From Balamuthia mandrillaris (Eukaryota > Discosea > Longamoebia > Balamuthiidae): a stretch of DNA of 60,606 nucleotides. Both the position numbers and the translations under genes were made by a program. The notes beneath the pieces were generated by a model, which searched no databases, was not told the origin of the DNA, and saw only the letters and a program-made list of their open reading frames with translations. The DNA lies in assembly GCA_031835245.1 (NCBI GenBank), contig JAVKOQ010000313.1, positions 1 through 60,606 on the forward strand, in the 5' to 3' direction. Below, piece after piece: positions 1-12,940 of the stretch (position 1 is the stretch's first letter; every line of letters begins with the position of its first letter).

Positions 1-429
1 CCTTTCCCTTTTCCTCAAGGACCTTCGAACCGGAACCGCTCTTGCTTTCTGCATCGTCCTCTCCTTTCTCGTCCTTGTCGTTTTCTCCTTCCGTTTCGTC
101 GCTGTCTAAGCTGGTGGTGGCTCGCCGATTCCTGCGAAGGAGGATTGTGGGTTCGGTGGCTGCCTCTCCTCTTCTCCCACCCCCTCCTCCTCCTCCACCT
201 TTTCGGCCTCTTCCACCGCTGCTGCCTTCGTTGTTGGACGTGGCCACGATCCCGAGTTTGATGTGAGGTATTCTGGCTATCACCTCCTCTCCTGCTATAA
301 GCTGTTGTTGGGTGAGGAAAAGCAGGAGACGTTACGGTACGTGCATAACAAAAGAATAGGGCAGAAGGTCAGGAATACCGATGCCGGCGGCACGGAAGCT
401 TTGTCGCCAAGGTCCCTGGTGGCCGACAT
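1..429 (-). CDS. Partial low-complexity protein, N-terminal part
   Basis: Two exons, 429-379 and 301-1, joined by a GT-AG intron; the gene runs off the left edge. The protein begins MSATRDLGDKASVPPAS, then LIAGEEVIARIPHIKLG, and turns into a Gly/Arg stretch followed by an acidic Ser/Asp/Glu/Lys tract. No domain is recognisable in what is visible. The start is the only ATG that opens the frame, and an in-frame stop lies just upstream. It is divergent from the UrtA-like gene at 982. An overlapping plus-strand frame over 42-266 is Pro/Leu/Ser-rich and looks like the antisense shadow. Function unknown; the model rests on one splice junction and codon periodicity. Confidence 0.45.
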
Positions 430-553
430 TCGCCTTCACGAACAACCAAGCGTGGGGTTAGTTACATGGACGCCAAGGGCCAAAATGAGAGAGAGAGAGA
501 GAGAGAGCCAAGGAGAACGGGCGAAGACAGAAAGGAAGGCAAGAGAACAAAAC

Positions 554-598
<45 letters not shown>

Positions 599-981
599 AC
601 GGAACCGAAGAAGTCAAAAAATAAAACGTGCCTAAAACCCTACTTTTCTCTAACAGTCCGATGAAACGGGCAGCTCCGCTCCCCGTTCTTCTATCCACCA
701 GTGCTCTTGGCGTTCAGGCTCTCTAAAATGTGGAGCCAGAGCTTAATGAAGGAACATGTTTCCAACAAACGGCCAAAGAGGAGGCGGCAGAGGTACCGCT
801 TCGAGGAACATTCCCGTTAATTAAAAGCAACCGTTCATTCCCTTGCTCTTCTCGTCCCTGTTCGTCTTCCTGTTCTTCTTCTTCTTCGTCCTCACGCCTG
901 GTTCCTCCTCTTGCCGCCGCCATATGAAGAGGTGAAGAAAGAAAAAGAAGGAGGAAGAGAGAGAGAACGTTTGAACGAGCC

Positions 982-1857
982 ATGGGAGGAGTGGTGGGAC
1001 AACGTTTGCTGGGAGTGATGTTCGGGGTGGTGGCCACTCTCTTGGCCGTCAGCCTGCTGGTGATAAGTCTGGCGTTGGGGCTGGGGCTGGGCATCGGCAA
1101 GCAGGGTTGCGACTGCGAGCCCTACCCTTCTCTTGCGGAATGTCCAGAGGTTCCACCTGTTCTTTCTTCTTTTCTCTCTTATTCTCTTTTTGCTTTCTAA
1201 TCTAATCTTGTTTTTTTTTTGTGTTGTTGTGTGTTTGATGGGAGAGAATAGGAAGATGTGGTGCAGTATGTGAATGTCGGGGTGTTGCACTCGTTGTCCG
1301 GAGCGATGGCCAGCAGCGAGAGACCCATCGTGGACGCCACCTTGTTGGCCGTCATGGAGATCAATGCCGCAGGAGGCCTCAACGGCACGCTCTTACGACC
1401 TATAATTAGGTTTCTTTCTTCTTGTTCTTGTTCTTCTTGTTCCTTCTTGTTCTTCTTCTTGTTCTTGTTTTTCTACTTCTTCTTCTTCTTCTTGTTCTTC
1501 TTCTTGTTCTTCTTCTTCTTCTTCTTCTTCTTCTTCTTCTTCTTCTTCTTCTTCTTCTTCTTCTTCTGCTTCTGAAAACTTTAACAAAAATAAAATAAAA
1601 TAAAATAAAAAGAGATGGGGGTTCGGAGGAAGAGATTTTTGCAGCGGAGGCAACGGACCTGCTGCAAACGGAAGGTGTGGCGGTGATCTTTGGTTGTTGG
1701 AGCAGCCCCAGCAGGAAGGCCGTCTTGCCGGTGTTGGAGGAGTCTGATGGGCTGTTGTTCTATCCGGCTCACTATGAAGGGCTTGAGAGTCATCCCGATG
1801 TGGTGTACACAGGTAATTTTTTAACATTCTTCTCTGTTCTTTCTTCTTTGTTCTTTC

Positions 1858-1898
<41 letters not shown>

Positions 1899-3149
1899 TC
1901 TCGTTCTCATTCTCTGCTTCTCTGCTTCTCTCTTCTTACGCTTGATACAAAAGGAGGGATACCAAACCAACAAGTGCTTCCGGCCGTTCGTTGGGCTGTA
2001 ACCGAGCAAGGATGGCGCAGTTTTGCTCTCGTCGGGGCGGATGGCATTTACTCGAGAGCCGTTCATGCCCTCATCAAGGACGAACTCGCCGCCAACGGCG
2101 TCCACCCAACAAACATCACCGAACACTTTCTCTTTGTCTCTGATAACTCCATTGCCGATATCACCACCGTACGTTTGGCCTTTCTTTCTTTCTTTCCTTC
2201 CTTCATCTTCTCTCTCTGTCTCCATGCTGTTCGCTGTTCCTGTTGATGATGGTATCTGGTGTCTGCGCCACGGTATAGATGGTGGGAGAGATCGTGAACA
2301 CGACCCAACCGGACGTCATTCTGCACACCATCACCGGTAAAACCAACGCCAACTTTTTCAGCATACTTCGGGCCGAACAGCCGGAAGGTGACCCCATTCC
2401 TGTCGTCTCCTTCTCCACCAGCGAGTCCGACATTCCTATCATCGGCCTCGGCTCCTTTGCTGGCACTTATCTCTCTCGGTAATGGCTTTCTTCTTTCTGC
2501 GATGTGCTTCTTGTTCTCCTTCTTCTTGCGTCGTCCTTCTTCCTGTTCTTCCTGTTCTTCTTGTTCTTCTTCTTGTTCTTGTTCTTGTTCTTTTCTTCTT
2601 CTTCTTCTTCTTCTTCTTCTTCTTCTTCTTCTTCTTCTTCTTCTTCTATCTTATTTCTCTGTTATGTTGTAAAGAAACTACTTTCAGAGTTTAAACATCA
2701 GCGCAAGCAATGCCTTTGTATCGAGCTTCAAGCAACAATACGGCTCCATCTCAATGACGGGCGACCAGCAAGCAGCGGCCTACACCGCCGTCTATCTCTG
2801 GAGCGAAGCCGCGCGGGCCGCCGCATCCTCCGCCAAAGCCGACGTTCTCGCCGCCCTCACCTCCCCGTCCTTCTCTCTTCTCTCTCCCAAACAAACGGGG
2901 CCGCTTCGGGTGAATGCCGACAATCAGCACGTCTTCAACACTTGGTACGTTGGAGCGGTCCAAGACGGGGAAGAGAATGTGCGGATCGACGAGAGAGGAA
3001 CGGCGACCATGGACCCCGAACCCTTTCCCAACGGGGTGAAGAGCGTGGAAGAGTGGAAACAGTTCTTGGAGTGCTGGAAAGAAAAGTGGAACGGCAGCTG
3101 GCAAAACAGAGACACTTCCAGTGCTCCTCTTCCAGGAGATACTTGCTAA
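982..3149 (+). CDS. Membrane-anchored UrtA/AmiC-like solute-binding protein, copy 1
   Basis: Six exons: 982-1149, 1252-1409, 1613-1812, 1954-2168, 2279-2478, 2690-3149; 466 aa. Residues about 8-38 form a hydrophobic helix in place of a bacterial signal peptide, followed by a Cys-rich linker (GCDCEP). The rest is a type I periplasmic-binding fold of the urea/short-chain amide family: [12 protein letters not shown] near the start of the fold, then [49 protein letters not shown] and [11 protein letters not shown]. In bacteria UrtA feeds urea to an ABC importer; here the helix suggests a domain held at a membrane surface, so ligand sensing or capture is inferred. No permease or kinase part is fused. 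A paralogue lies at 18354-20550, with identical lengths for exons 1, 3 and 4. Confidence 0.85.
1410..1612 (+). repeat. (TTC)n microsatellite filling an intron
   Basis: Intron 2 of the first UrtA-like gene consists mostly of TTC/TTG triplets from about 1420 to 1575, then an A-rich tail and the acceptor. Translated in-frame it gives long Phe or Ser runs, which explains spurious open frames on both strands. A similar TTC tract fills intron 5 at about 2520-2650, and a CT run lies in intron 3 at about 1860-1895. Confidence 0.9.
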
Positions 3150-3217
3150 AAGAGAGAAACAAGTTTGTACAAATAATGGTTTCGTTCAAAGATACTGCTG
3201 ATAGAGTTGAAAAAAGG

Positions 3218-5031
3218 CTATGTCTTTTTGGTTTTGGTTTTTCTCTTTTCTTTTTCTTGTTCTTTCTTGAGCTTTTTCCCTTCCTTCTTCTTCAGTTTCT
3301 TTTCTTCCTTCTTTGTATTCTTCTTGTCTTCTTTTTCCTTTTCTTTTCCTTTCTTCTTGTTGTCCTTCTTGTTGTTTGCTTTCTGCTCGTCCGCCTGCCC
3401 CTGTTCTTTTGGTTCTTGCTTCTTCTCTTCTGGAGTTCTCTTTTTCTCTTGTTCTTGCGGAGGATTATCTACTTCTCCTGTCTCCTCTTCCTCCTTCTTC
3501 GCTTCGCTCTCCTGTCCTTCTTTATGCTCTGCTTTCGCTTCGCCTTGCCCCTCCTCTGCTTCTTTTATCGGCGCAGCCGCCAACTTTTTCTCCCAAAAGT
3601 TAAGCAAAGCTTGCCGAGAGAACTGTCTCTTGTCCACCACTCTTTGCTTGCCCATAAACTGCAGACGTTGCACCGCCTTCCGCTCCAGTTGCTCCTGAAG
3701 AATGGCAGCATCGTAGTTGGCGTCCTTAGCACCCAAATACTTGGTCTGCATGGCAGAGAGGCGTTTCGTTATATCCGCAAAGGTTGGTCGTTGAGCGGGA
3801 TCATCTTGCCAACATTCTTTTAACAATTGTTCGTATTCCGGAATCTTTTGTTGTTTGTTTTGTATTCTTTATCAGTGATGGATGCAAAGAAGAAGAAGAG
3901 AGAAGAGAACGAAGAGAGGAGGAGGAGAAGAAGAGAGAAGAGAAAGAAGAGAAAGAAGAGAGAAGAAGAAGAAACCTTGCAGTCAGGAATCTCCTCCCGT
4001 TCGCCGGAAAGGATGTAGTCTTCCATTTCGCTGAGGAAACGCAGCTTGTGCAAAAAGTCTTTGCCAGTTAGCATTTCCCATAACACCACCCCAAAACCTT
4101 TTAAGTATAAAACCATATATTAGAAAAAAGAAAAAGAGAGAAAAGGCCAGGAGTTGGGTACCATAAACATCTGCTTTGGTGTTATATTCTCCTCCACGTA
4201 ATATTTCCGGAGCTAGCCATACTGGATTCGCCACCTTTCTGCCCAACAGCTTCCAAGCCGTGTTGTTGGCCAACCCAAAGTCACAAACCTTGGCCACAAC
4301 TGCTGCATTCTCTTTGTCCGCGCATAACTATAGAAAATGACAAGAAGATAAATAAACGAAACAGGAAAAACCCTAACATAATGCAAAACAGCGACGCACC
4401 AGAATGTTGGGGCTCTTCAAGTCGCAATGTATGATCGGAGGCGAGGCGCTATGCAAATGGGCCAGAGCTTTGGCGATATCCTTTGCAATCTTCAAACGCA
4501 AAGACCAGTTCATGACCTGAGACGAAGCAGTGCTCGACCCAGAAGACGACGAAGATGAAGAAGTTGACGACTTGTCTTTGTTTGATGTTTGCCCACCTTT
4601 GCCTCCTTTATCCTTGGCCTTGGACTTTTCGGAAGAGCCAGACAGGGAAGAAGAGGAATCTGTGGAAGATGTTGAAGGCAATGTGGGGAGAGAATTGTCG
4701 AAAACAGTATTTGGGTTGTGCAAAAAGTCAAAGAGGTTGCCTCCTGGAATGAACTCTGTGACAAGACAGAAAGGGTCCATGCAAAAGCCCATGAAACGAA
4801 CCACGTTGGGATGTTCAATGCCACTAAGGAGATAGCGAGAATGGAGGGATGTTTAAACTCACATAAAAGCATTAAGACCAAACGTAAAAACAAAAAGCAC
4901 CTCATAAGCCAAACTTCATGTCTGAATGTATCAAATACTTGTAACCTTTCTTCTTCTGGTAAGTCGTCTGCAGAGTCTAGTTGCTTCAGTTGCTTCACTG
5001 CCACAACTTGGCCTGTATTTAATTCGCTTGT

Positions 5032-5065
<34 letters not shown>

Positions 5066-6992
5066 CTGAAAACCATTCAATAAGCCTTTGAACACAGAGG
5101 CATAACCTCCTTCACCGATTTCACTTTCGAGGTAAAGGTCTTGATAGGCCAGCTTCTTTCCACCGAGTGAATTCATTAGCATGTCAGGCACCAACTGATC
5201 CAGACAGATGGGCTTCTGCCCTCTGCAATACACAAATGGTTCTCCCTTCAATACTATTAAAACAGTATTAGTATTTGAGATAACAAGCAGGGAAGAAGAG
5301 AGAGAGAGATAGAGAGAGAGGTAAGAGAAGAAAGAACATACTTGCTATCTGGCAAACGTTCATCGGAAAAGTGAATATCGATCCCAGTTGGCTGCCATTT
5401 TCAATAACGTTAGCAGCGGTAACAGAAGGCTTTCTGACGCTCACGCTATCATTACTATTATGTGGCTGTTGTCTCTGTTGCGTAGACTGCAATAGCTTGT
5501 CCAAAGAAGCGATGCCCTCCAAACAATGACAACAAGGAACTTCCACGCTGCCTCTCAACTGGAACCAATCCTGAATGAGACCTTCCACCGCCCCAACCAC
5601 CAACGAGTAAATGTTGGGCTCAGCCGGTTGCTTATCCGTCACGCGCAGTAAGAGCAACAGCCGCTTTTGGGCTTCCTGAAGTTCGAGGTAGAGAACGTCG
5701 CTTTGGGTGGCGGGTTTGCCTTGCCTTCGAATGGCGACCACAATGCCCGTTCTCCAATACAGTTTCGCTGCGAAGTTCGGCATCGTTCTTTTGTTTAAAA
5801 TGAATGAAACAGGGTTAGGCGGTGGAACAAAAGAACGAGGCATTAAAAAGAAACCTTTGGAAAGAGAGCAAACGAATGATGATGCGACTGAAGAATCCGC
5901 TCGGCACGAACTCGAACACAAAGCAACGTCCAAAGGTGCGGCCTCCAAACAACGAAACATGTCCAGCTGCAAAGAACAAGTTGTCCATATCTGCAGTCGG
6001 CCTCTTCTCTGGTAACAACGAAGGAACAAGACTCTGTCCTCTTCCCACATCCACTTTCTTCTTCTCTTCTTGTTCTTTCGCTTCTTGTTCTTCATCTTCC
6101 ATGTCATAAGCAATCTCAAACTTGTTCAACAGAGAGAGAAGGAACGGATGGACTTGGGGAGGGAAGTCAGGAGGTCTCCAAATATGCTGCAACGCGTTGT
6201 GCGAGAGTATGCCGCTCTTGGAGGCATAGGTGTGCCTCGTGGTGATTATGCTGCTCATGACTTTGGTCAGCCATTGAGGGTTGAGGATGAGGATGTCTCT
6301 CAGTTTGGCATCCTCGGTGAAGTGCACGATGGACCCCAAGTTGTGGAGCACCTCGGAGGCGGTGAGAAGGTCCTCATTGGCTTCATCTATGCCGCAAAGC
6401 TTTGCCATGGAGACATAGTCTTTCCATTCTAACACCGGTGGATTCATCTCTCGTCTTTTTAAAAAGACCAAAGCGGAGTTAATACAGAATGAAACGGAGA
6501 GGAAAGAGAAAAGGGGAAAAAGAAAAGAAGAGAAAAGAACAGGTACCGTTTTTCAAAGAGTTCTTTTTCTAACTGTAAATAAGATTTGGGCAAGGGTCTA
6601 CCCATGCCTTCTTGACGTTCCAGTATTGCAGCCATTCCCTCCATCAATCGAGCCACTCCTATATACATGATGATTGTCATGCAATGATATTCTGCAGTCT
6701 AAAGAGAACAAGAGAAGAGCACAGAAGAGCAGACGAACAAGCGGAACAAGAGAAGATACAAACCTCTGCCATTGGTGCAACTGATAAAATGAACTTGTTG
6801 GATCAAGGGCCGGAACCTGGAAGAAGGAGAAAGCAAGCGCGTTTCGATGTCATTGCCGACCTCTTCCAGATAGCTATCAGTACACTTCTCATCATCAGCA
6901 TGCGTGCCCACCAATATAACTGGCACCTTTCCTCCTGTTCTTGCCATTATGGAATGAAGCCTTTACATACAGAGCGAGAGCGCGCAAGAGAG

Positions 6993-7026
<34 letters not shown>

Positions 7027-10000
7027 GAGAAAGTAGAGAAAGAAAACATGAAGGAAAGAGGAAAGTGCACCAATGCTCCACGCGAGAGTTTTCTAGGCCA
7101 GTAGCAAGGTTGAAAGCCACCACATAAAGGGATTGTTCCGACAAGAAGAACTGATGTGTGGTGTAATACAATTCTTGTCCTGTTTTGCTCATGTTAATAC
7201 TTTGGTTGTTTGCGGTTCTTAATGAAGAAGAAAATGAACAAGAAGAAACGTTACCAGCAAAGTCCCAAACGCTCACATGTACTTTTTGCTTTTCTCCTTC
7301 TCGGGTCATGATAGGCACAAACAGGTCTTCAATGTCGATGCCATCGGTCGATATGTTTGTCAGGAACTCGGGATTGTGTTGAGCAGAGGTCGCTATGTCG
7401 TTGTTGGAAGAAGAAGCAGCAACGGCCACAGAGGCGCCAACACTGCTTGTTCCACTTTCTGACAAGGCTGAAGAAGAGGCAGAAGAGGAGGACGAAGGTT
7501 GAGAGGCAGCAGACGAAGAAGAAGCGGAAGAGGAAGTATTAGTGGCTTTCTCGTTGAGGATGGCGCCTTTTTTGATGGCTTTGTTGCACTTCTTTTTCAT
7601 GTGTCGCAACAGTGTTGTTTTGCCGACGTTTTCTTGTCCTACTATCATCAGCTTCATCCTATATTGGTATTGTGCAATCAGCTAGGAAAAGCAAAACTGA
7701 CGCAGGACGAGAGGAAGGAGCGAGAAATACCTGTATAAAGGTACCATTCCCTGAAAGGCATGTCGCAAGAAACTCAGTATAGGTTCTAGGGTGCCCTTGG
7801 CCAACAGCTCCTTTGGTGGGAAAGTTATCGCCTTGTCCCCCTCCAAATCCAACCTCTGTAGCTTTTCTAGGAAGCCCAACTGCACTGGTAACGCTTTCAG
7901 CTGCTTGTTCTCGCTCAGATCCAATACTGTGAGTTCCTTGAGGTAACCCACTTCGGGAGGCACCAACGCCAAAGCGTTGTGGTCCAAACATAACTTTGTC
8001 AGGTTGTCTTTCAGGTCAGAAATGGCAGAGGGGATGTTGGTAATGCAGTTATAACTGAGGATGAGTTCTTGGAGAGTTGTGAGAGTCATGATCTCCGAAG
8101 GAATGGACGCAAGGTTGCAGTGACTAAAGTCCAAAACGGAGATTATGCCCAGTCGACTTAAGCCAGGTAATGGAGGCAACAACGATGAGGATGACGATGT
8201 TGTGTTGTTGTTCTTGTTATCTTTATGTTGTTGATGATCAGAGGGAAGAGAAAAGGTAAGGTTGTGAACGTAGAGTTCGACGAGAGAAGCGCCGGAGGAA
8301 GCTATAGCCTCAATTAAGGCACGACAACGCTGTTGTGGAGTTATCGTTGCGGTTGACGATGATGAAGACATATTCGAAGCCGTCAAATGCCCCGCTTCTT
8401 CGTTTCCAGCTGTTGTTGATGTTGTGTTTTTGTTGTTGTTTTGAGTGCTGGAGTTGTTGTTGCGGCTGGCAGTACTCCTCTTACGAGTCGTTCGTTTGGA
8501 AGCAGAGAGAGTATGTAACGAGTCGGATGGTTCCAAGTTTTCGACACCGTTGTTCGTGCCCAGATTATGCTGAGAGTTACTATGAGTAGTGCTGCTGGTA
8601 TTGTTGCTGTTAGATGCGGCGGCAGCAACAGCAGAAGAAGAGAAAAAGAGATTGTCATTCTCTCTCAAGTCCAATACTTGAAGATGGGACAAAGCAGAGA
8701 GGCTCGAAGCAGGAAAACTGTGAAGCTGGTTTGCTCTCAGCCTCAAATGTTCCAACAGAGAGAGCTTCTTCAGTGTGGAAGCCGCCAACAGAGACAGCTT
8801 GTTATAGCTAAAGTCGAGCTCTCTCAAAGCGGTTTGGCTGCTGAGCACTCCTTTCCTCAACCTTGATATCTTGTTGTGGGAGACGTCAAGGATGGTCAGC
8901 CTTTGTAGTTCGCTGAAGGAAGCCGGTAAAGAGGATAAGTTGTTGTTGGAGAGATGAAGAACGGTCAATCCCCGCTTTAAAGCCGAAATGGAAGAAGGTA
9001 GGTGTCGTAAGTCGTTATGGGACAAAGAGAGAAAGGTCAATCCTTCTCCTTCTCCATTTGTCTCTGATTGAAGAGTGAGGAAGAAGTCATCAGGAATGGT
9101 TTCGATGTCGTTGTGAGAGAGGTCTAAATGTTGCAAGTGGTTGAGATTGCGGAAGGATGGAGGAAGAGAATTGATGTTGTTGTAACTGAGATCGACCACC
9201 TTCAAGTGCTGGGCGAGGTCCGTATGGACTGGGATAAGGCAGAGACCTTCCCAGGGCAGAGATAGAGCTGCGCCGTCCTTCGTTGATGACAACAATTTCG
9301 TCCTATTTTCTCACATTGTTAGCAAATCGAAAGAAAAAGAGAGAAGAGAGATTGAGGAGAAAAGATCAAAGATGATATGAGAGTAAGAGAGAAAGGGAGA
9401 ATGCGAGCAAAAGAGAGAAGAGAGTACGCGGCAAGAGATCGTCTGCAATAAGGACGAAGGAAGTATTTAAACCAAAACTTGGAGTTGGAGGTTGGTACTA
9501 TGGCGTTATATTTGTCGGGCTGGTAGAAGGGATTCAAGAACATTTGCTTGTTACGATTTGTAAATGTCCACAACGAGACCGTTTTATCTCTGTAGAGAAC
9601 AACAGTCAGATAAAACCACAAACAGAGAGCAAGAAGACTCAATACCTCAACTTTTCGCTGACTCTTTGTTTCTCATAGTCGCTAAGGAAGGTGCCAAAAC
9701 GGGCGTCAAACACCGAGTCGGCAACGAACAACAGAAACTCTTCGTTAAACTCAAAAGCTTGTGGGAACTGATCCCAAATCCTCCACACGCTATCCAAATA
9801 CTGAAGAAAGGCGGCAGCGTAAGCTCCCGCATGAAACCTTTTGGTTTGTCTTTGTCCGAAATGATGGCCTAAATGAAGACGTGAATAACAAGCAGAGAAA
9901 AGAGAACATAAGAAAGAAGGAAGAAGAAGGAAGAAGGAAGAAGGAAGAAGGAAGAAAGCAGGCAAAAGAGAATAAAGGTTTAGGAAAATGAATACCAAAA

Positions 10001-11542
10001 TAAAACCATTCTTTCTCCAGAAGAACAGCAAAGCCACGCAAGGTGCGAAAGTACGGGTCCACGCAAAGTTGAGCCAACGAAACGAGCTGAGAGGCTCCAT
10101 CTTTGCCGTCCGAGCTCTCCACCACAACGGACTTGCCTTTGCCCAGCTCTACGGCCACTTCTGTCGCATAACGAATCAACACCACTCCATAGGATAACCA
10201 TTTGGTTTCCTATATAATAAAGCGAGCAACAGTATTTTGAGAGGAAATGAGAAAGACCGGAGCAGTAAAGGGTTGGGATTTGTGAGAAGAGAGATCCAAC
10301 GCACGTGCAATTTGGCCTTCCAGGTACGCGTCCTGTTAACGCAGTCGCTATGAACAATATGGTCGTAGCCTGCACACAGATAACGCACCTATACAAAACG
10401 GCATAATAAAGTGAGAAGATGAAGAACAAGAAGAAAAGAGGAATATTGTTAGGAGCAGAACCTTCAGCAAGCTTTCCTTGAAACCAAGTTCAGGAAAGTC
10501 TTTAAAGTGGATGACACCTTTATTTGCGTTGGTGGAGCCGACGGCCATAAAGAGGGGAGTGTCCACAGTGGTAGTGCCCTCGTTGGAGGCCGTCATCAAG
10601 TCTCCTTTGTTCTTCCGTTGCAGTCTCTCACAACGCCAAAGCGATGCTCTTAAATATTATAAAGTAAAACGAGCACAAGAATGAGAAAGAGAGTAGAGAA
10701 AGAAACGACGAAGAGCAGAGAAAATACGAACAGAGTTTCAGAGTGCTGCCAACAAAGAGCAGGAACGCGGCCTTCCTTCCGGCACTCAGCCATGGCCTGC
10801 AGCTGCTTGTCGGTGATGCTCAGCGGCACGAACAAAGCGGCCGGATAGGAGGAGCACAGCTTGTACTTGGCATTGATCTTGGTGAGGCGCATCATGGTCT
10901 CGTCCACTCGTTGACGCAGGCGGATCTCTTTCTTGGCCTCGAAATGGTGCCAACCATCGTCGCCTATGGATATGCCTTTTGCTTCTTGATTGCAGAAAGC
11001 AAAGCGACCTTTTTTGTTTTTGTTTTTAATATAATGTGTTAAGAATAGAAGAGAGAAGGAAGGAAGGAAGAAGGAAGAAGGAAGAAGAACGAAGCAAAGA
11101 AGAAAGCACTAAAGAGAAAAACGATAGAAGAACAGAGAAAAGCAAACGTACTGCTAACGCTCTTGCAAAAGACGTGCGATTTCAAGAGCTTGAACAGGTA
11201 GGACGTGGAGGCGTCTCCATCGTTATCGGTGGCCGCTTCTTTGCCAACGGCATTCTTTGCTTTCGAGTGTTTCCGCTTAGAAGAAGAAGAAAGATGTTCT
11301 GATGGAGGAGAAGAGGAAGAAGAGGAAGAAGAAACGTCTGAAGAGGATTGGGAGAGGAATTGAACGACTTGATAGCGATAGTCTTTGAATTGCAACTCAG
11401 TACAAACGCCGTAGCTTCCTTTCTTCTGTTCAACGCTGGCTATGCAGGCCACAGGGATGGGAAACACGTTTGCTAGCCTCTCAGTTTGGTTGTTCTGTTT
11501 TTGTTCGTTTGTTTGTATTTTAATATAAAGGATATATAGCTA

Positions 11543-11574
<32 letters not shown>

Positions 11575-12495
11575 GAGAGGAGAGGGGAGGGGAGGGAGGG
11601 AGGAGAGGAGAGGAGAGGAGAGGAGAGGAGAGGGAGAGGAGAGGAGAGGAGAGGAGAGGAGAGAGAGAGAGGAGAGGAGAGGAGAGGAGAGGAGAGGAGA
11701 GGAGAGGAGAGGAGAGGAGAGGAGAGGAGAGGAGAGGAGAGGAGAGGAAGAGAGCGTAAGAAGAAGAAGGAGGATAAGCGCTCAACGAAACACGAAGAGA
11801 AAAGAAAAAATATTAACCTCGGGAGCATCCGGCTGGAAGAAGAGGCGATAATTACTGAGCACAAGACTGCCGGTAATCGGTTCCAGCGCAACGGTGGCAC
11901 TCGCCTTTGCCCTCTGTCTCTCTCTGGGGCCGCTGACGCTGCTCCCTCTGCTTCGCTTTCTTAGTTTTTCTCCCTGGTCGTCGCCCTCTTCTCCCTCCCG
12001 TTGTTCCTCTTCATTCTTCTCCTTTTCTTCTCTCAAAATCCTTTCGCTGAGGGAATGGTTCACTCTTGAAGAAGACGAGGAAGAAGAAGACGAAGCAGAA
12101 GAAGAAACGTTTTCACCCGTTAGTTTCCTACCTCCACTTTGTTTTGAAGAAGCGGAGGAGGAAACAGAAGTCGGCACGACGGGATCGCTGTTGCTCCATT
12201 CTTTGGTTTTATCTTTCTTCTCGCTCGCGTTTGCGCGTTGTGGGTGTCTCAAGTTTGGCAAGGAGGCGGTTGCCTTTGGCAGTTGCTGCTGCTGCTCTTG
12301 TAAAGAGGAAGTAGAAAAAGTAGAAGAAGAAGCAGAAGCAGAAGAGTGTTGGGATTTCTCACGCAACGGTTGATGAGGAAGAACAAAATTGGGGCCGTCC
12401 AAAACGAGCACGGAGAGGCCTGGCACGGTGGTTGCGATCTGTTCGCCAGGAAGAAGAAGCGTCGCTATGGCTTCCCCTGTTTTTGACGAAGCCAT
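3218..12495 (-). CDS. Pats1-type ROCO protein: GRAM-myotubularin-LRR-Roc-COR-kinase
   Basis: Twenty-one exons, 2423 aa: 12495-11818, 11494-11152, 11008-10732, 10648-10462, 10388-10305, 10209-9996, 9868-9646, 9589-9428, 9302-7731, 7658-7255, 7179-7071, 6960-6764, 6691-6547, 6454-5855, 5787-5342, 5253-5074, 5012-4901, 4823-4400, 4327-4162, 4097-3976, 3844-3218. Domains: PH-GRAM about 1-350 with a Ser-rich insert; myotubularin fold about 350-720; LRRs about 735-1240; Roc GTPase about 1247-1500 (GQENVGKT P-loop, DFAGQE, THADD); COR about 1520-1880; TKL kinase about 1900-2240 (VAVK, HCDLKSPN, DFG, APE); Lys/Glu-rich tail. Dictyostelium Pats1 has a similar order but ends in WD40 repeats, absent here. 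The phosphatase loop reads ESSDGKDGA where active enzymes have HCSDGWDRT, so that domain should be dead. P-loop and kinase motifs look intact. Pats1 acts in cytokinesis; the role here is inferred. Confidence 0.9.
11535..11755 (-). repeat. (GAGGA)n / (GA)n intronic repeat
   Basis: First intron of the ROCO gene. A run of GA dinucleotides and then GAGGA pentamers on the plus strand, so the transcript reads as a long CT/TCCTC tract. It creates spurious Leu/Ser open frames on the minus strand. Shorter GA runs sit in other introns of the gene at about 5035-5062, 5300-5320 and 6990-7022. Confidence 0.9.
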
Positions 12496-12940
12496 CTTAT
12501 CTCTTCCCTTCTCTCTTTATTCTCTTTTGTAGTTTTTAATTCTTCTTAGTTCAGAGAGTGAGAGAGAGAGAAGAGAGAGAGAAGAGAGTAATGATTTTTT
12601 TTCCCCCTTGGTTCGTGGCTAACGGCAGACGCTGCTTGAGCTGACCGTTCCACTCTTTGCGCAGCAGCAGTCTTTCGAGCCTTCTCTGTTGTCTCGCCTC
12701 TGCTGATGAGATGCCCTTTATTATTACTTTTGTTTTAAGTGGCTTAGGCCATTAATATATAAATAACTGGAAATGGTTGCGGGCAAAAAAGCGTCCAGGA
12801 TCTCATAGTATGACAACGATGTAACGCGGCCCTAACGTACGTCACACAAAGCGACAGATGGCCAAAACAATAACCGAAAGCCCATTTTTCGAACACTTTA
12901 TTTGTGTTTGTCTACGACTTCTCTTTTTTTTCCGTGCAAT
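12496..12940. other. Intergenic region between peptidase 3' end and ROCO start
   Basis: The two genes are tandem on the minus strand. This stretch holds a GA run near 12555-12590, the probable peptidase 3' UTR and the ROCO promoter. No further coding frame with splice signals was found. Confidence 0.5.
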
